Shown here one piece after another: positions 1 through 5,071 of a stretch of 5,071 nucleotides of DNA. How positions within the stretch are numbered: position 1 is the stretch's first letter; every line of letters starts with the position of its first letter. The stretch lies in assembly GCA_003446975.1 (NCBI GenBank), contig DMAP01000058.1, forward strand, positions 1-5,071, given 5' to 3'. This DNA comes from Clostridiales bacterium. GTDB lineage: Bacteria > Bacillota > Clostridia > Tissierellales > Dethiosulfatibacteraceae. A program made the position numbers and the translations under genes. Under the pieces are notes generated by a model that saw only the letters and a list, made by a program, of their open reading frames with translations, searched no databases and was not told the DNA's origin.

Positions 1-3000
1 TCAATATAGCGATTCGTTTTTTGCGTCTGAATCATATACATAAAACCCAAGGTTCCGCCAATCAATTCCTGCGTTCCAGATTTTCTGAAGCAATCCAAAG
101 CCATCTGCGCAGATTCAAAGGCATTGTCAATATCGTCTTCAAGTGCAAAATTCTGAGCCATTCCAAAGTATAAGATTCCCGCATTTTCAAAATTTCCATC
201 GCGCAAATACATTTCTATTTCCGATAAATTGACATCCATGTCGTCGGTGGCAGCTTCCGAGTACTGCTCTTTTGCCAAACGGTAAAATTCAAAGTAGGGA
301 TTTTCATCTGTCAATGTAACATTTTCCGTATCTTGAAGGATATCTAATAAACCTAAGAAAAAATCACTCTCGGCTTGCAAACCTTGGCTTTGAATCTCAC
401 GAAAAACAGCCTGCAATTGTTGCTCATAATCTTCTCGATCGATTTCTCCTGAACCAGTTTTAACAAGAGAACTAGCCCATTTTTCAGCCGCAGAAAAAGG
501 CATTTGATGTCCTGGCGGCGTATCAATTTCCTGGAGAGTTTGTCCTACAATACCAGGAGTTAGCCCATCATTGAGCATTTCCTGACCAAGAGCAAGGAGA
601 AATTCTACAGCCTGCTTATGCCGGCCAGTAGCACTCAACAATTTTGCATACTCAGATTGAATAACATAAGGCATATTAGGAAAGGCAGGTGTTATCCTTT
701 TGACATGATCTATCGCCTTTATGAAAGTTTCTTCTGATTTTTCATAATCTCCTTGTTTTTGGTATAGCACGGCAAGCTCATGATAGATACCCGCTTTCTC
801 TTCAATAATTTTTTCATGCTCACCGTCTCCAAACAACAATAATGACTGCTCATAAAAATAGATAACCTTCTCTATATCTTTGTCAGAATGTGTATTGTGA
901 GCAAGATATTTAAAGCAAAGAGCTTCACTTACTGTATCATCATGTTTTTTGGCAATAGATTGAGCCTCAAAAATATAAGATTCAACATCTTCATTCTTGT
1001 TAATTGCGTGTCTTAGCTCCGCAATCTTTAGCAAAGAACTCATCTTTAATTGCCAGTTAGCTGATTTTTGAAGTCTAACATGCGCCATTTCTGCATATTC
1101 AAGAGCAGCCTTATACTGATATTGCCGTGTTAGTTCTACAGATGTACTCAAGAAAATAATAGCTAAATCATCACCTGGCAAAAACCTGATATTTCCCAGC
1201 AGATGTTCTATATCTTGACCAACCTGAACAATTTTCGCAGATTCTTGACGCTCAATCAGAAGATTCTGATTATTCACCATTGCGTTACAAAAAACGGACA
1301 AAAGATCGGCATTACGAGTTTCCTGTTCTGGTAGCAGCTTAAACTCAGCTAAAGCCAGGTCAAAATATGGCAAGGCATTTTCTGGTTGATTCAGGAATCT
1401 GCATAGCAAATTTCCAAGCTCAGAATATGCATGAATACGGAGGTAACGATTAAACGGGGACTGCTCTCTCGTATCTAAGAACTTAACTGCTTGAATAAAC
1501 GCATCGTAAGCTTGATTCCAATTTTCATCAACAATATATATTTTGGCAATTTGGCTATGAACATAGCCCCAGTGTATATTCAAGTCATCCCAGTTGATAT
1601 CAACAAGCTTTTCATTACCAATGTTTGAATTATTCTTGGAAAATACTAGCTTGTACATCGCCATTGCATCTGCATAATCCACGCGACTACGGAGAACCGG
1701 ATGCATCTCAGAAAATTTTTCATTTTCATAAAGTCTATGGGCTTCTTTTAGATGATACGATGGGCTACCATTAACAACTAGCTCAATTTCATCAGTAAGA
1801 AAAGCTGGATTTTCAACGCAAATGGTTTCCAGTGCATCCAAAGACACCATTCGCGCTTGATTTGTCTGTGCATCAAATGCACTTAATAGGAGATCACGAA
1901 TTAGAGCCACTGCATCCGGAAAACCATTTTCTTTACCAGAATAACTCTTAATAACTTTTGAAAGCCCTAGTCCAATACCCATATAACTTGCTGGCGTCAA
2001 AGAACTAATTTTTGCGCCCAAATCCCCAATTAGCTTCATTTCATCATGATTGTTAGTTGTATTTCTGCTGATAAATACTCCAAAACCATAGGTAGCTGCA
2101 TCGGCCATCTGAGATATTTCCGAATCCAAATACTTTCTCAGAACTGGCATAGCATAGGCATCACCCACATAGCCGAGTATGACAAGAGCCCATTTACAGC
2201 TTTGAGTATCTGTTGAACTCTCCAAATATTTTACAATGTGGGCTGTTACACCCACTTCATCTTTTGCTTCACTACAGTAATCAACAATGGCTTTCGCGAC
2301 CGGACACATCGGAAAGTAGTCCCACAGTTGACAAACATGAACATGCCCCAGTAAAGGCAATAATTTATCAACTTCACCTCTGTGAAGAAGGGTAGTCGCT
2401 ATCTGCGTTGGAAGCGGGAACTGATTGTTTACGCTAATGCCACAAGTTATTCTTTCGAGCAACAACTCTGTGGTTGGATGACCAGCTGCTGTGTAATTAT
2501 TTTTTTTCAATGCGCTCAATGCATCTGGCTTCCTGATGTATGCCAAACTATCAGCTGCATAATCAGCCACGATATGATGCCTTTGCATTCCAATTCCCAG
2601 CGTTGACCAAATTTCCATATCCAGGAGCATTTCTTCTAAGTACGGTATTGAATCTAATGCTCTAGTTTTTCCAAGTGTAAAAGCTAATTGAGCGCGCACC
2701 ATAGGATTTGGATGTGTCAGGGCTAGCTTTCCGATGACACCTAGGTCTAAAGGACGATTTATACGTAACAACGCCTTGGCTATGGTAACAGTAATATGTG
2801 GGTGATCGGAATCTAAGGCATCCAACAAACGCGGGATGGCCCATTCCCCCATGCTACTCAGATATTGCGAAAACCATTCCTGCCGCATGAGGTCTCCGCC
2901 CGTAAACTTATCTGCAAAAAAAAGAGCCGATTTTTCTAGAACAGCCAGGATGGCATCCAAGGACTCTGGATTTTTAATGTATGACATAGCCTCAGTAGCA

Positions 3001-5071
3001 GTGACATAATCCCCCCAAAACCAATCCAGCCCATAGGAAATTTCATCAGATACATCTTTATGCTCGCCCATCATCCATCTTGGTGAAAACATGATCGTTT
3101 TCAGCAGATCTATGGCTTTAATTCTTTCTTTGTTTTGATGATGCAACCAATTTGCTATTTGGGCGATTGGTTTTAGTATTCCGGCTTGTTCAGGTCGCAG
3201 TTTGTAAATGTCTATCAGGCTACTTAGCGCTATATCATCGCCCAAGTTCCCAAGCATTTGAACTGCGATACTGGATGAAACTTTATTTACATGAAAATCA
3301 TTTTCTTCTTTCACCCATTCCAACAAAGCAGCTTGTACAAACCTTCTCTCATCATTGCCGCGTGTTGCTAAAATGAAAAGAGGAGATAGCCATTCTGGCT
3401 TCTTGATTAGCTTATCAATCTGGTCTAGATTAATGTGATTAGCCACCAAAAAATCAACGAACAAAGAGTGAACGAACTGATAATAACGCGTGGATGCGTC
3501 AACTTTAAGTATGCGCGCATCCAGAAATGCTTCTATGATTTCTTTCGGAAAATGCTCTTCGAGGTTTTTTTGATCAAGGAAAGAATTCCTGTGCGCTTGT
3601 TTTGCAATGTCTGCGAGCTTGTGAATAATTCCTCTTGCATCTGCAAATTGAAGCTCAAGAAAGTGAGATTGATTTATAGCATCCTGGATACGAGGGGATT
3701 CCCACAAACTAACAATAATGTTCTCGAACAGTTTCCACAGGGTTGGTATTACTGTTTCCTGCTTCGATGTTTTCCAGTACCGATTTTCTTTATAATCCTT
3801 CAGCATTAAAGCTAGAAACAGCGGATTTGATGCAACCTGGGATACTTGGGAAAATCCTGTTTGCTTTTCTTCAACGGAACCATCAGGAAAAATAAGAGAT
3901 ACAAAACCATCGGCAAGCTGCTTGTCATCGAGATAAGTTTTTGCAAAATTAAAAACATCAACTGTCTGTAATATTTGAATGTATGCTGTGGGTATTTCTA
4001 ATTGGCGGCTCTTGCTAAAATAAAAATCCCGACAACTTGTATAAATACCAATGTCAGTGCTGTGAACCCAATCTCTAAAATCTTGGAGACTCTCTCTAAC
4101 TTGGTCAAGTTCATCTAAAAAGAAAATAATCCTTTTTTCAGAAATTAAATCTTCTAATGGGCAAAAATCCTTACTCCTTTTATATGATGTTCGGTTTATA
4201 TAACCATCAACAAATTCACCAAAGTATTGCTTAGGATCTATTGTCCAAGCACTTAAATTAATCCAAATAGGTATTGGCGATTGCGGATTTTGTAACGCCC
4301 GCTCAGCCATCCTTATTGCAAGTTGTTGGAGAGCCGTCGTTTTCCCACTACCGGCCGAACCTACAAAATTAACCTTTTTGTGTTGCTCTGCAACGTGAAA
4401 TATATCTGGAAAAAATTCACGGTTATCATCATTAGGAGTTTGTGCAACGAGTGCTGGAACAGGTATATATTCTGGGAATTTAACAGGCGCTTTGAGATCA
4501 GACAACTCTCTTAATAGATTCTCCAAATATTTTTTTCTGGGCGTAAGAATTCGATTATCAATATTGGCAACTAATTCTATAGGCGTAACTAATGCTGTTC
4601 GATTGGAAGCTTCGGAAACTTGATGGGTTAACACACCTATAATGCCTTTATCTCCGAGCATAACGGGTGCACCGCTCATGCCGTTATATATTCCATCGAT
4701 ATCTAATTGAAATACTTGGGTGCCATTCCTTACAGTGTAACCACTAAGCTTTCCTTGGGCTGATTTATAATCCCAATGCTCCCCTTTTCCTTTATCGTCT
4801 ACATATCCAGTAACATACACATCATCTGTTGGCTTCACATAAGAGATTAATCGTGGAGGCAAGAGATTGTTAGGCAGGTCTTCAGCCAATTCAAGTATGA
4901 GGATATCTTCATGTTCTCGCGGTGTACCAGAAACCTGAGATATTATTGATATTTTTTTCTTCTTCTCGAAGAATTCAAATGAAAACCCATCTAAACTGGC
5001 ATTTAAGTCAGGTTGAAATTCAGCAATAACATGGCGGGCCGTAACAAGCAGGCGGGTTTCTGGATCAATCA
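1..5071 (-). CDS. Trypsin-like peptidase / NACHT ATPase / HEAT-TPR repeat protein (STAND, NLR-like), partial at both ends
   Basis: One frame is open across the whole window: 1,689 codons from 5069 down to 3, with neither start nor stop inside it. Domain order is a trypsin-like peptidase (residues 1-163), a linker helix, a NACHT P-loop ATPase with helical and winged-helix parts (about 200-560), HEAT-like repeats (about 560-1000), a helical connector, and TPR repeats (about 1160 to the edge). This is the effector-switch-sensor plan of STAND proteins such as Avs and bNACHT antiviral proteins, which are cytoplasmic and oligomerise on ligand binding. The peptidase triad and Walker A are intact and no frameshift is visible, so the gene looks functional. 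The catalytic His lies at residue 13, so probably only a few tens of N-terminal residues are missing. No signal peptide or membrane segment is seen in the visible part. A role in phage defence through activated proteolysis is inferred from architecture. A non-defence signalling role is possible. Neighbouring genes and the promoter are not visible. Confidence 0.93.
3..1592 (-). other. Domain: TPR-type repeat array (C-terminal sensor), continues past the left edge
   Basis: From about residue 1160 the protein is built of helix pairs with TPR spacing (W/L, G/A-Y, A, F, A). Good examples are YVHSQIAKIYIVDENWNQAY then FIQAVKFL (from about 1169), AYSELGNLLCRFLNQPENAL then FDLALAEF (from about 1214), YKAALEYAEMAHVRL (about 1320), and IYHELAVLYQKQGDYEKSEE then FIKAIDHV (1428-1456, the closest to consensus). 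Others are SEYAKLLSATGRHKQAVEFL (about 1470) and NFENAGILYFGMAQNFAL with DIDNAFESAQMALDCF (about 1625-1662). A less regular insertion, residues about 1500-1610, is acidic and separates the last units. The array is not closed at residue 1689. TPR solenoids in Avs-type proteins bind the trigger ligand, so this is the likely sensor by analogy. The stretch between residues 1001 and 1159 (2069-1593) is helical with no repeat I can name. Confidence 0.8.
2070..3389 (-). other. Domain: HEAT-like alpha-helical repeat region
   Basis: Residues about 560-1000 are almost entirely alpha-helical with HEAT-like helix pairs. The clearest are WAIPRLLDALDSDHPHI (from W743), LALTHPNPMVRAQLAFTLGK followed by ALDSIPYLEEML, and CKWALVILGYVGDAYAMPVL (around residue 960). 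The P-x-V-R and L-G-x-x-(G/T) spacings are typical of HEAT repeats. The first part (about 560-720) is helical but the repeats are more degenerate. In STAND proteins such solenoids follow the winged helix and act as autoinhibitory or ligand-binding surfaces, which is inferred here. The exact repeat number and borders cannot be set by eye. The region could also be described as an ARM-like or generic helical solenoid. Confidence 0.68.
3390..4472 (-). other. Domain: NACHT-type STAND ATPase with winged-helix end
   Basis: A helix, KKYLENLLRELSDL (residues 179-192), and the segment PEYIPVPAL precede the ATPase, as is usual for NACHT proteins. Walker A is VGSAGSGKTT, with K243 (4343-4341) and T244. 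Strand PIPIWINLSAW (265-275) follows. Walker B is IIFFLDELDQV with D319 (4115-4113) and D322. A sensor-like motif, YTSCRDFYF, carries R347. SNPLFLALML with N415 and P416 matches the conserved NPL motif of the helical lid. YYQFVHSLFVDFLVA (around H534) matches the winged-helix signature usually written as FxHxxFxEFLAA. The order and spacing are those of NACHT rather than AAA+ or SWACOS ATPases without a lid. The Walker B tail is LDELDQ rather than the common D-small-x-DE form. ATP/ADP-dependent oligomerisation is the family role and is inferred here. Confidence 0.9.
4581..5069 (-). other. Domain: trypsin-like serine peptidase (N-terminal effector), first residues missing
   Basis: Residues 1-163 read as a compact chymotrypsin-fold peptidase. 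The His motif is LLVTARHVIAEF with H13 (codon 5033-5031). The Asp motif is HEDILILEL with D55 (4907-4905). The Ser motif is YNGMSGAPVM with S132 (4676-4674), the GxSGxP form common in trypsin-like and V8/HtrA-like bacterial enzymes. A further strand, KGIIGVLTH, follows, then TALVTPIELV, matching the usual end of the second barrel. All three catalytic residues are present, so an active enzyme is expected. A basic patch, EKKKK, sits in the loop before the Asp strand. In this position of a STAND protein the peptidase would be the effector, held inactive until the ATPase oligomerises. Its substrate cannot be predicted. The alternative, a housekeeping secreted protease, is unlikely because it is fused to a NACHT module. 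Confidence 0.88.

Noticed and set aside
2500..2507. Run of eight T on the plus strand (A8 on the coding strand) as a frameshift or phase-variation site
   Set aside because: The coding phase is TTG AAA AAA AAT, which does not place the heptamer in the -1 slippery register, and the frame is intact on both sides.
2213..2606. Two overlapping plus-strand open frames (60 and 74 codons) that could look like a small operon
   Set aside because: Both are antisense to the HEAT-region coding frame, have atypical composition and show no family resemblance.
2662..2844. Minus-strand open frame of 60 codons
   Set aside because: It is in a different minus frame inside the HEAT coding sequence. The long frame gives sensible repeat protein over the same bases.
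3152..3376. Plus-strand open frame of 74 codons
   Set aside because: Antisense to the helical region after the winged helix, with no recognisable domain.
3435..3809. Plus-strand open frame of 124 codons, the longest complete one
   Set aside because: It lies entirely antisense to the winged-helix and lid part of the NACHT coding frame, has no recognisable domain, and is rich in Cys/Phe/Leu in the way antisense shadow frames are.
4323..4514. Plus-strand open frame of 63 codons
   Set aside because: Antisense to the Walker A region, where the minus frame carries an unmistakable P-loop.
4952..4958. A7 on the coding strand in the EKKKK loop of the peptidase as a slippery site
   Set aside because: The phase is AAA AAA A rather than A AAA AAA, so it is not a canonical -1 heptamer. 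The run is explained by the lysine codons.
1..5071. CRISPR arrays, tRNA/rRNA, insertion-sequence ends, promoters and terminators
   Set aside because: I saw no direct repeat-spacer pattern, no clover-leaf candidate and no inverted-repeat ends, and there is no non-coding space for promoters or terminators because coding sequence fills the window.

Overview
The window is the inside of one very large gene on the minus strand. Reading the reverse complement from position 5069 downward gives 1,689 consecutive sense codons (5069 to 3) with no stop. Both ends of the gene lie outside the window: the start codon beyond 5071 and the stop codon before 1. I see no intergenic space, RNA gene, mobile element or CRISPR array. 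Residue numbers below are window numbers, with residue 1 at 5069-5067.

The encoded protein has a modular layout typical of bacterial STAND/NLR-like conflict proteins. (1) An N-terminal trypsin-like serine peptidase keeps its full His/Asp/Ser triad (H13, D55, S132). (2) A linker leads to a NACHT-type P-loop ATPase with Walker A (G237 to T244), Walker B (around D319-D322), a sensor-like SCRD motif (R347), an NPLFL motif (N415-P416) and a winged-helix-like end motif (around H534). (3) A HEAT-like alpha-helical region covers about residues 560-1000. (4) A helical connector and a TPR-type superhelix cover about residues 1160-1689 and run off the left edge.

The likely logic is sensor-switch-effector. 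The C-terminal repeats would bind an invader or stress ligand, the NACHT module would oligomerise with nucleotide exchange, and the clustered peptidase would be activated. Avs (antiviral STAND) and bNACHT proteins are the closest functional analogues by architecture. The specific family, trigger and substrate cannot be read from this sequence.

The organism cannot be named. It is a bacterium-like sequence of moderate to low GC (about 32-53% in individual 60-base lines I counted), with no introns and a dense uninterrupted reading frame. Short open frames on the plus strand and in other minus frames are shadows of this gene.
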